This document shows, piece by piece, positions 1 through 6,380 of a DNA stretch of 6,380 nucleotides. Position numbers and translations under genes: made by a program. Origin of the DNA: Litoreibacter sp. (lineage in GTDB: Bacteria; Pseudomonadota; Alphaproteobacteria; Rhodobacterales; Rhodobacteraceae). Where the stretch lies: the NCBI GenBank assembly GCA_013042765.1, contig JABDPP010000324.1, positions 1 through 6,380 on the forward strand, in the 5' to 3' direction. Under the pieces are notes generated by a model, which was not told the origin of the DNA, made no database searches, and saw only the letters and a list, made by a program, of their open reading frames with translations. The stretch's first letter is position 1. Every line of letters starts with the position of its first letter.

Positions 1-63
1 GGCTTGAGGGGCCCGAAATATCCTGATCCGCTCTGGGCCGGGAAAGACACGTGGATCGTTTTC

Positions 64-68
64 AGGGG
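64..68 (+). promoter_or_regulatory. Shine-Dalgarno site for the membrane protein gene
   Basis: AGGGG is separated by 7 bases from the ATG at 76. This is the main reason for preferring that start over the TTG at 4, whose upstream region lies outside the window. Confidence 0.45.
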
Positions 69-75
69 TAAAAGG

Positions 76-918
76 ATGGCCCGGAAGTTAAGCGGATTTC
101 TCCCTCTCCAATACGCCTCGCGTGGGAAGCGTGATCCCAAGGCCGGTCTGCCTTTCTTTCTCGACAACATTGGCGATGATCTGCTGATCATTCTGCTAGC
201 TTTTGTGCCACTTAGCGAGGCGCCCATCACGGTGGCATTGGCGATCGCCGCACTGCATTTCTCGTTCTGGTGCATCTACGAGATTGGCTATTATGAGAAC
301 GATCGCGTGGCCATTCTACACGAGCGGCACGGGCAGGTCCCGGTTGGGTTCAAGCAGTTTGAGGATGGCTATTCGGCTAAGCTGGCCTGGGCCTGGGGTA
401 TCGCACTTGGAGCCACAGGTGTTGTTTTGATGTGGTGGAGCGGAGTGTCCCATTTGGCGAACATCGGCACCATTGGGTTCGTCTTCTTGATTTTGCTCTG
501 GGGCGCCGTCCTGATAGCTCTGCGTTCGCTCTTTGGATTCTACAACCATGTGGACAAGATGAGCCGGGTCTTTGTTTATCTGCCTCTCCAGTTGTTCAAA
601 TACGCGTTTCCAGCCCTTTTCTTTGTTCTTCCCGCAGCAGGCGTAGCGCTCATCTTTGCGCAGATCATTCGTCGTTGGATGCCTTACGTGGTCTACCGTT
701 ATCTTGGCAAGGAGCCCGTAGGGTTCCCCGCACGGCTCAACCGGTTTGCGGTTTTTGCCGTACTGTGGCTGCTACTTCTGCCATCAAATGTTGATTGGAG
801 CTTCGCTCTGCATGGAGCACTCATCGCGGCCTGGCTTTTCTTTCGTGGACTGTCCCAGATCAATGCGGCCCGCTCAAATGTGCGCCACGTTACAGAGGAT
901 GACTGGAGAAATGAGTGA
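76..918 (+). CDS. Polytopic inner-membrane protein, possibly UbiA-like, in an EPS locus
   Basis: This is an integral membrane protein of about 280 residues with no certain function. Numbered from the ATG at 76, hydrophobic segments lie near residues 31-68 (probably two), 102-122, 131-151, 166-198, 223-238 and 241-257, so seven to eight spans. Two polar motifs stand out. EIGYYEND (residues 69-76), with a Glu at 83, resembles the first Asp-rich loop of UbiA-type prenyltransferases. FYNHVDKMSR (155-164) is followed by YLPLQLFKY (168-176). The similarity comes from memory of motifs and is weak; the second classical Asp-rich motif is not obvious. The ATG at 76 is preferred because AGGGG lies 7 bases upstream. 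The frame is also open through a TTG at 4 to the window edge, which would add 24 or more residues, so the 5' end may be incomplete. The gene runs in the same direction as the ExoF-like gene that follows, probably in one operon. Confidence 0.72.
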   Translation: MARKLSGFLPLQYASRGKRDPKAGLPFFLDNIGDDLLIILLAFVPLSEAPITVALAIAALHFSFWCIYEIGYYENDRVAILHERHGQVPVGFKQFEDGYSAKLAWAWGIALGATGVVLMWWSGVSHLANIGTIGFVFLILLWGAVLIALRSLFGFYNHVDKMSRVFVYLPLQLFKYAFPALFFVLPAAGVALIFAQIIRRWMPYVVYRYLGKEPVGFPARLNRFAVFAVLWLLLLPSNVDWSFALHGALIAAWLFFRGLSQINAARSNVRHVTEDDWRNE

Positions 919-964
919 TCCCTCGGGCACATGGCCTTGTTCGGGGGGTGTATGTATTGGAACT

Positions 965-970
965 GGGGGA
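965..970 (+). promoter_or_regulatory. Shine-Dalgarno site for the ExoF-like gene
   Basis: GGGGGA lies 4 bases before the ATG at 975. It competes with GGAG at 905-908, placed 6 bases before a GTG at 915 in the same frame; that GTG overlaps the stop of the preceding gene as GTGA. The later start fits the signal peptide better. Confidence 0.45.
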
Positions 971-974
971 CGTA

Positions 975-2294
975 ATGAAAACTGAGTTTAAGTTATCAGT
1001 TGGGCGGGATCGCAAGTCGGGGTGCGGCTGCGCTTGGATGCGAGCAATCACAACAGGCGCGTTTCTTTCTTTGACGACACTTATTGGCGCCATAGGTGCT
1101 GCCGACGCCGATTACCTGATCGGACCCGGCGACGCGCTTCGGCTTTCGATCATGGGATTGGGTGCCGAAGATGTGGAGGCCACGGTTGAGCTTGATGGCA
1201 GTCTGAATCTGGTCTGGCTCGGTCGCGTTGCGGTTGGCGGGAAAACCTTGGAAGAGGTTCTGACAGAACTGCGGGAGTTGGCGCGTGGCGAGGTCATAAA
1301 ACGGTATTCGAACGAGGGTGAATTGAACCTGATCCAGTTGACCGATGACGATCTTTTTCTGGAGATTATCGAGTACCGGCCAATCGTGGTTTCCGGCGAT
1401 GTCGCCGAGCCGGGCGAGATCATCTTCCGGCCGAGCCTGACTGCGCGCCGGGCGATAGCACAGGCTGGTGGTGCACGCAGCGCCCTGCTTGCCGATGTCA
1501 TGGTCACCGACCCGATCCAGATTGTCCGTTGGCAGAACGAGTATTCCCGCGCAGGGCTCGAACATGCGGTGGCACTGGTTCGCCTCTGGCGTTTGGGCGC
1601 GGAGATTGACGGAAATCCGGACATCGAACCACCGGGCCTGGACCAGGTAACGGTGAACAGCGATGTGCTCGACAATCTGATCGAGGACCAGCGTAGGATC
1701 ATGACGCTCAATCGTCAGAACGAGGCCGGAGATCGCGCCTATCTGTCCGAGGCATTGGACCAGGCGAGGAGCCGGATTGCCATTCTGGAGCAGCAACGGG
1801 CGAATGCAATCGATCTTCTCGCCGCTGACGAGGCAGAGGAAACGCGGCTTCAAGGTTTGCTTGAAAGCGGGCTGACGCTGGCTGCGCGTATGGCAGATAT
1901 CCGGCGGACAACAGTGTTGAGCGCCACGCGGTTGCTCGATCTCGAGGAAAGCCTTGCGACTGCAGAGCTAGAGGTCACACGCTTGCAGCGCGAGCTTGAC
2001 GAGTATGAAGAGGTTCGAATGTCGGGGCTTCTTGAGGGCCGTGAAGTGGTCTTTAGCACGGTGCTCGATACGCGACTTCAGATGAACCTTTATGCCCAGA
2101 ACCTTTCAGGCAGCTCCGGGTCAGTCGGAGATCTGGGTTTTGACACTGCGCTCGACGTTTCGGTGGAGGTGCTCCGGCGAAGCGCAGAGCGGGAAATTCA
2201 GGTACCGCTAGGTCTCGATGAGGCTCTGTTGCCGGGCGACACGCTTATCGTCCGTGTTGAACAGCCAGCGGAATTCCTAACTCAGTCGAACTGA
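975..2294 (+). CDS. exoF: ExoF-like polysaccharide export protein (Poly_export/SLBB plus coiled coil)
   Basis: This is a 439-residue exported protein of the Wza/ExoF class, which takes part in moving polysaccharide across the periplasm and outer membrane. A hydrophobic segment near residues 26-41 ends in Ala-rich GAADA, consistent with signal peptidase I cleavage before DYLIG. The only nearby cysteines (17, 19) precede that segment, so there is no lipobox, unlike Wza. YLIGPGDALRLSI (47-59) opens the Poly_export domain. PIVVSGDVAEPGE (136-148), followed by LTARRAIAQAGG, is a typical SLBB segment. Residues about 225-350 are rich in Glu, Arg, Gln and Leu and look like a long coiled coil. LLPGDTLIVRVE (418-429) ends the protein as in this family. 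Length and architecture match rhizobial ExoF (roughly 420 residues). Alternative starts are GTG 915 (20 residues longer, leaving an implausibly long n-region) and ATG 1038 (a compact signal peptide but no clear ribosome site). It is probably co-transcribed with the upstream membrane protein gene. Confidence 0.85.
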   Translation: MKTEFKLSVGRDRKSGCGCAWMRAITTGAFLSLTTLIGAIGAADADYLIGPGDALRLSIMGLGAEDVEATVELDGSLNLVWLGRVAVGGKTLEEVLTELRELARGEVIKRYSNEGELNLIQLTDDDLFLEIIEYRPIVVSGDVAEPGEIIFRPSLTARRAIAQAGGARSALLADVMVTDPIQIVRWQNEYSRAGLEHAVALVRLWRLGAEIDGNPDIEPPGLDQVTVNSDVLDNLIEDQRRIMTLNRQNEAGDRAYLSEALDQARSRIAILEQQRANAIDLLAADEAEETRLQGLLESGLTLAARMADIRRTTVLSATRLLDLEESLATAELEVTRLQRELDEYEEVRMSGLLEGREVVFSTVLDTRLQMNLYAQNLSGSSGSVGDLGFDTALDVSVEVLRRSAEREIQVPLGLDEALLPGDTLIVRVEQPAEFLTQSN

Positions 2295-2325
2295 AAATTG
2301 CGAGGGCGGAAGCTCACCCGCCTTC
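2294..2325 (-). terminator. Hairpin between convergent genes, probable terminator of the GH9 unit
   Basis: GAGGGCGG (2302-2309) pairs with CCGCCTTC (2318-2325), giving 8 pairs including one G-T, with an 8-base loop. Read on the - strand, the hairpin is followed 4 bases later by four T residues (2297-2294), as in intrinsic terminators. The - strand 5' arm lies in the last codons of the GH9 gene and its stop codon is in the loop. The T-run overlaps the final base of the exoF-like stop. On the + strand the bases after the stem (TTCGCC) are a poor U-tract, so action in that direction is less certain. Confidence 0.5.
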
Positions 2326-4872
2326 TTCGCCGTTCATGAGCTCTGCTGCGAATGCACAAGCAAACAGCCATTCCATTGCGTTCGACTTCATCCCGTGTTC
2401 CGCGCACAGTACGGCACGGCTGCTCTCGAAGATTTGGGCATAGCGCGGCCAGTCTTTCTGGTCGGCAGGGTGGAGCGTGCCTTCCAATTTGCGCTTTTCA
2501 AAGCCACGCATTTCCCCTCCGGCAACGCCGAACGAAATTTGCCCGGGGACCGGCCCAAATCCCCTGAGATCCAGCGTCAGTGGATCGGCGAAGTCGCGCT
2601 TACCCAGTCCTTGGATGAAGGATGTATTGGATGGATTGCACCCAAGGGCGAACCATAGCCCCTCAATAACCATGTCGCGGATAGGCGCCGGATCGCCGCC
2701 GGTCACAAACCAACTCAGCCCCGCCTCTGCTGCACGCCAGTTTGAGCCCGGGCCGAAGCGAAACCAGCCGAGACCCCAGCCATATTGAGCGGTGTTGTTA
2801 AGGCCGTAATCCCGTCCGATGCGCTCGCTATGGGACCTCCATGTTGCAGCCCAGTTCCGGATGGCGCCGGAGATCACGAGGTCGACCGCGCGACCTTCAG
2901 TGCCTGCAAGCACGTAGTCGTAGGCAGGGTAGGGAAAATCGCCGGGCCGCGTGCCGAGGCTCCCGGTTTCGGACAGGGGTTGAAATGGGTTATGCGCCTC
3001 GAAAATCGCACGTGCACCGGCATGGCCAGAAGCGCGGTAGAGCGGAGCCGCAGCCCGGAGGCGGGCGCGGGTGACCCTTGAGAGTGCGCGCTCGCTGTCC
3101 TGCGCGCTCCCGGCTTCGAACTGTGCTTCCGCCCAATCCCAGGCTGCCACTGCCTCCTTGACCAGCGCATTGCCGAGGGTGCGGTCGCCGCAGGTTTTCG
3201 CGATCACGTGACCGAGTTTGGCTGCGGCTGTGGCGAAGCGGTAGGCGGCCCATTCTTCCGGGCCGTAGGCATAAGCGCGTTGCACCGGGTTCCACGAAAC
3301 CGATCCCTCGATGCCGTCCACCGAGTATTCAACACCGCCAATAATGCTGCCATCTGACCCTTGCGTCCGACGCCAGAGCGATATCCCCCAAAGTGCCTCG
3401 TGGATCAGGTCGGGAAGAACGGTCTTTCCATCTCCACGGTCTTCAGCACCTTTCCGCGCCTCGATCTCGGGGGCGGAAAAGGTTTTGCCGCTTTCAGGGA
3501 TATTGAGGTCCAACCGGTGTGATGACGGAAACATCTCAACCACTGCGGCCATCCTGTAAATTGCATCCATGTGTTGGACGCGCCGATCCCAGTCGCCCGC
3601 ATCGTGCCATCCGCCCCAAGCGTCAGGATTTGTCCTATCGCGCTTCTGCTTGCGCAGCACTTCAGAGGCATAGGGCTGTCGTGAAAACCCCTCAGAAGTC
3701 CGACCCAAACGGGTATCCGTCTGCCACACGTCGAGCCCGTCCGCGGGGTGACCGTTGCGGGGGCGCGTACGGCCTTCGCCATGTTTCTGTGATATCGCGC
3801 AGCCGGACCGCTGATGGAAATACCAGCGAGCGGCGAGCCGGAGGGCCTCGGCATAGGGATACTCGGCAATCGGAAACGGGACTGAAGCGCCGAGGTTTTC
3901 GATTTCGATCCTGTAATCGCCGGTTTGATCGATGCGCGTGAAATCTGCCTCGTAGATATCGCAACCGTTAAAGTTCAGATCATCAAAATGGGGCTCTTGA
4001 CCAGACTTCACGCGTGCGAGCCTGCCCTGTGTGACAGTCTCGCCGGTGGTTCCATCCACCAACCGCCACACGGTTTCGTTAGAAAGGAAAGGATCGGTGG
4101 TTCCGTGGTTTCCGGCCCGATCGGTTCCGAGCCAAAGACCTGCATACGCTTTTTTCGGGCCACCCAAGGCGTAACCTGTGTGGCAGACATGGATGGCTTC
4201 CGACGGTTCCGAAGCCCTTATAGCTTGCGTGGGAATGTCGAGGTCGAGCGTGGAAATCCGCACCCGTGCGTTGTCGGCCAAAGGCAGGGGTAGGATGAGT
4301 GAGATAAGGTGGCGTTGCTCATGGGCGAGAGATCGCGGTGATGTGCGCACGGTTCGGATCGGTACGCTCTTTCGATAAACGTGGGCAACCGGTATCAGAG
4401 TCCCATCCACCTTAATCTGCCATATCGTAGGATTATCGACAGGTAAGCCAGGTCCCCCAAGCATTCGCGCCGGGTCAAAAAGAGGATGCGGCCTGCGTGT
4501 GGTCTGCGGCCATGGTGTGAAGAGTTGCGAAGCGCTCGTATGATTGAGGCCCGAAAAATTTCCGGCAACGTCTTGCATCCGCCCTGAGCCGCCATAACGA
4601 CTGTCAGGGTTTGGCGTCCACAGAGCCATGGCGCCCGAAGGTACCTCTTCTGGCGCGGGCGCAGCGAGGCGGCGATCCTCAATCAGAAGCTGCAGGCACG
4701 TCACTCCGCAGCGTCCGACAGAAACCGAAAGACCTTGCATTGTCCCGGCGTTGGCCGGCGAAGCGAGCCCGCTTATTGACAGTGCCGTGCCCACAACTGG
4801 TGGCACAGCGACACCAGCCATTAGCTGGAAGAGAAACCTCCTGCGGCTGCCGGTATCGGGTCCCTGGTTCAT
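2314..4872 (-). CDS. Tat-exported glycoside hydrolase family 9 protein (cellulase-like) with Ig-like domain
   Basis: This 852-residue secreted enzyme probably hydrolyses a beta-linked glucan or a related EPS. SRRRFLF (residues 9-15) is a twin-arginine motif, followed by a hydrophobic stretch and a likely cleavage site after ANA (40-42). Residues about 45-220 match no domain I recognise and include Cys55 and Cys59. Residues about 222-336 (from IHVCHTGYALGGPKKAY) look like the Ig-like domain that precedes many bacterial GH9 modules. The catalytic module spans about 338-850. GGWHDAGDWDRR (420-431) holds the DAGD motif with Asp424 and Asp427, the expected base region. GCNPSNTSF (744-752) is the conserved C-terminal segment. 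Glu825 in EHGMKSNA fits the E-x(6)-N-A pattern of the catalytic acid. The usual His and Arg of the family signature after GLGKRDFADP are replaced (Leu765, Leu767), so substrate preference may differ from cellulose. The ATG at 4872 is preceded by only a weak ribosome site (GAG), 69 bp after the flippase gene on the same strand. It is likely a dedicated EPS-processing glycanase. The family assignment is firm; the substrate is not known. Confidence 0.88.
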   Translation of the reverse strand: MNQGPDTGSRRRFLFQLMAGVAVPPVVGTALSISGLASPANAGTMQGLSVSVGRCGVTCLQLLIEDRRLAAPAPEEVPSGAMALWTPNPDSRYGGSGRMQDVAGNFSGLNHTSASQLFTPWPQTTRRPHPLFDPARMLGGPGLPVDNPTIWQIKVDGTLIPVAHVYRKSVPIRTVRTSPRSLAHEQRHLISLILPLPLADNARVRISTLDLDIPTQAIRASEPSEAIHVCHTGYALGGPKKAYAGLWLGTDRAGNHGTTDPFLSNETVWRLVDGTTGETVTQGRLARVKSGQEPHFDDLNFNGCDIYEADFTRIDQTGDYRIEIENLGASVPFPIAEYPYAEALRLAARWYFHQRSGCAISQKHGEGRTRPRNGHPADGLDVWQTDTRLGRTSEGFSRQPYASEVLRKQKRDRTNPDAWGGWHDAGDWDRRVQHMDAIYRMAAVVEMFPSSHRLDLNIPESGKTFSAPEIEARKGAEDRGDGKTVLPDLIHEALWGISLWRRTQGSDGSIIGGVEYSVDGIEGSVSWNPVQRAYAYGPEEWAAYRFATAAAKLGHVIAKTCGDRTLGNALVKEAVAAWDWAEAQFEAGSAQDSERALSRVTRARLRAAAPLYRASGHAGARAIFEAHNPFQPLSETGSLGTRPGDFPYPAYDYVLAGTEGRAVDLVISGAIRNWAATWRSHSERIGRDYGLNNTAQYGWGLGWFRFGPGSNWRAAEAGLSWFVTGGDPAPIRDMVIEGLWFALGCNPSNTSFIQGLGKRDFADPLTLDLRGFGPVPGQISFGVAGGEMRGFEKRKLEGTLHPADQKDWPRYAQIFESSRAVLCAEHGMKSNAMEWLFACAFAAELMNGEEGG

Positions 4873-4941
4873 TTGATACTCATCGTTTCGTCGTGCCTTT
4901 ATTTGCCCTGTGCTGGTCGGGCATGATCATAGGAATTGGCA

Positions 4942-6348
4942 TCAAGAGTACCAGCGACCGGGCAAGCGGGCCTTGACGATGCGCAAGCCCTCGTGACGCG
5001 CAATGTGAAGAACCACGACAAAGGCGACCGCACCTGAAGCCAGAAAGACAAGGGCAAGTGCAAGCGATGAACTCGCGTCGGCCGCGAGTGCAAATGGGGC
5101 GAACGCGGCCGTGGCCAACCCCATCACCTTAAGTTCACCCATCGGAAGGCCGATCGGGCGGATCCGCTTTCCAAGCTGTGCGTAGGTCACGAGCCCGGTC
5201 GCTGAAGTGGCCAAGACGGCCCATGACGCCCCGATAGGTCCCAAAAGCCAGATCAAAATGACCGACAGCACGGCGTGGACCGCCAGCAATCCCGCCATAA
5301 TGTAAAGCTGCAAGGTCGTTCTGCGCGCCAGCGTGAAGGCATAATCGTAATACGCGCCCTGAATACCTGAGAGAAACGCAGCAATGGCAAGTAGTGGCAG
5401 ATGCTGTGAAACGATGTCTCCGAAGGCCTGATCGAATATCATGCGTGACACGGTGTCGTTTGCCAGGATCAACGTTGCTGCAACGGGAACCGACACAAGA
5501 AGCAACAAGGAGAAATGCCGCGACAATTCCCGGTTTGATTCCGCGTGGCCATGGGTTTCAAATGAGGCGAATATCGACGCAGCGGAGGCCCGCGAGAGTG
5601 TGGTCATAGGCATATCGATGGAGCGCATGGCAAGCACCTGAGCGGCGGCAAAGATACCTACGGCGTCTAGCCCTGCGAGCGTTCCAAGCGCTGTTTGTGA
5701 CAGGAGCATCAGGAGCATCGAAGCAGAAGATACGATTGCGAGCGGCATTCCAATGCTGTAGAAACTGCTCAGCATCGAAAGATCTGGAGTTGTGATCCCG
5801 GACAGTCGGATGACACGCCACAGTGCGAAAACGCCGGTCACCGCTGCCCCCAGCGCCATGCCGGCCAATGCACCACCATAGCCTGCTCCGGCAAAGACAA
5901 GTGCAAGCGCGAGGGCGACCCCAATCAGAGGACGGAGCAGCGTTGAGAAGGCAAAGGCAGGCCCTGCACCTTGGACGCGCAACCCCGAAAGACCGATTTC
6001 GTGCAACGCATGGGAAAGGCAAAAACAAGCGCCGAGCACGACAGCGAGTTGGTAGGGACCGGTGAGGAATAAAAGCGCGAGCAGGAGCACCAGCAGCACC
6101 GGCAAGATCAACCGCGCGCCCAAGCCCAGTGCCGCGGCTACGGCTTTTCCATCGAATTCCGGGGCCGCATAAAACCGGGTGATCGCGGCAGACAGCCAAG
6201 CGAAAATCCCGGCATAGGCGACGGTTCCCACGACCATGGTGATGTTGTAGCGGCCGAATTCGGCAGGGCCGAGGGCTCGGGTCAGGACCACCAGGACAAC
6301 CAGTGTGATCGCGGCGGCCGCCATTCTGGGCAGGAAAAACCACGCCAT
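4942..6348 (-). CDS. Wzx-type polysaccharide flippase (MATE-like, Polysacc_synt family)
   Basis: This 468-residue polytopic inner-membrane protein probably translocates undecaprenyl-linked oligosaccharide repeat units from the cytoplasmic to the periplasmic face. The N-terminus, with FFLPRMAAAAITLVVLVVL, then TRALGPAEFGRYN (residues 23-35) and a short hydrophobic run, is characteristic of Wzx/RfbX-like flippases. Hydrophobic segments recur along the chain, for example near 10-24, 36-56, 79-96, 100-115, 138-153, 158-177, 200-222, 226-240, 280-296, 316-330, 348-369, 373-390, 407-423 and 428-449. That gives about 12-14 spans, as the superfamily requires. The ATG at 6348 has no clear Shine-Dalgarno site, but the overlap TAATG with an upstream frame suggests translational coupling. 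The same frame is also open to the window edge, so a start beyond the window cannot be excluded. It is followed by the GH9 gene on the same strand. The exact donor lipid and glycan are unknown. Confidence 0.85.
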   Translation of the reverse strand: MAWFFLPRMAAAAITLVVLVVLTRALGPAEFGRYNITMVVGTVAYAGIFAWLSAAITRFYAAPEFDGKAVAAALGLGARLILPVLLVLLLALLFLTGPYQLAVVLGACFCLSHALHEIGLSGLRVQGAGPAFAFSTLLRPLIGVALALALVFAGAGYGGALAGMALGAAVTGVFALWRVIRLSGITTPDLSMLSSFYSIGMPLAIVSSASMLLMLLSQTALGTLAGLDAVGIFAAAQVLAMRSIDMPMTTLSRASAASIFASFETHGHAESNRELSRHFSLLLLVSVPVAATLILANDTVSRMIFDQAFGDIVSQHLPLLAIAAFLSGIQGAYYDYAFTLARRTTLQLYIMAGLLAVHAVLSVILIWLLGPIGASWAVLATSATGLVTYAQLGKRIRPIGLPMGELKVMGLATAAFAPFALAADASSSLALALVFLASGAVAFVVVLHIARHEGLRIVKARLPGRWYS

Positions 6349-6380
6349 TATGCGGGTCTGGTTCGGGTCAGCGCGGCGCC
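6348..6380 (-). CDS. Possible 3' end of an upstream gene, partial
   Basis: On the - strand, the frame entering from the window edge reads GAALTRTRPA and then a TAA whose last A is the first base of the flippase ATG (TAATG). Such one-base overlaps are common in co-translated operons, and the flippase has no ribosome site of its own, which supports the idea. Only ten codons are visible, so the product cannot be identified, and chance openness of a short GC-rich frame is a real alternative. Confidence 0.3.
   Translation of the reverse strand, partial: GAALTRTRPA

Noticed and set aside
911..985. Possible 24-codon peptide starting at ATG 911
   Set aside because: The only nearby ribosome site (GGAG 905-908) is just 2 bases from this ATG, and the peptide shows no features.
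996..1853. Long open frame (285 codons) antisense to the ExoF-like gene
   Set aside because: It lies wholly opposite a well-supported gene with clear family motifs. Its translation is Cys-, Arg- and Pro-rich without domain features, and such frames are common in GC-rich DNA.
4904..4930. Short inverted repeat TGCCC/GGGCA and palindrome ATGATCAT between the flippase and GH9 genes
   Set aside because: The stem is only 5 bp with a 10-base loop and no T-run on either strand. The 8-bp palindrome alone is weak evidence for an operator.
4873..4941. Separate promoter for the GH9 gene
   Set aside because: No convincing -35/-10 pair with proper spacing was seen in the 69-bp gap on the - strand. Read-through from the flippase gene is the simpler reading, though a weak or alternative-sigma promoter cannot be excluded.
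5558..6343. Open frame (261 codons) on the - strand within the flippase gene
   Set aside because: It is a frame-shifted reading of the flippase, Arg/Cys/Pro-rich and without recognisable motifs. The flippase frame has the proper hydrophobic pattern.

Overview
The window looks like part of an exopolysaccharide (EPS) production locus from an alphaproteobacterium, probably of the Rhodobacterales or Rhizobiales type. The basis is an ExoF-type export protein, moderately high GC with GC-rich third codon positions, and an EPS gene combination typical of those groups. The genus cannot be fixed from the sequence.

Layout: four substantial genes fill almost the whole window and form two convergent pairs. 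On the + strand, a polytopic membrane protein of uncertain function (about 76-918, possibly starting further upstream) is followed after 56 bp by an ExoF-like polysaccharide export protein (975-2294). On the - strand, read from the right end, a Wzx/MATE-like polysaccharide flippase (6348-4942) is followed after 69 bp by a large Tat-exported glycoside hydrolase family 9 protein (4872-2314). The last 33 bases at the right edge may hold the end of another - strand gene whose stop overlaps the flippase start. The two units meet at a 19-bp gap containing a hairpin that probably acts as the terminator of the - strand unit. No intergenic stretch exceeds 70 bp, and I see no RNA genes, mobile elements or CRISPR.

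How the genes may work together (inference): the flippase would move lipid-linked oligosaccharide units across the inner membrane. The ExoF-like protein, with a Poly_export/SLBB region and a long coiled coil, would take part in export across the periplasm. The GH9 enzyme would trim, release or remodel a beta-linked glucan-like polymer in or beyond the periplasm, as dedicated glycanases do in other EPS systems. The membrane protein may belong to a UbiA-like group found near polysaccharide genes, but this is a weak assignment.

The most unusual item is the GH9 protein. It keeps the catalytic DAGD motif and a candidate C-terminal Glu, but lacks the conserved His/Arg of the family signature and carries about 175 residues of unassigned sequence before its Ig-like domain.
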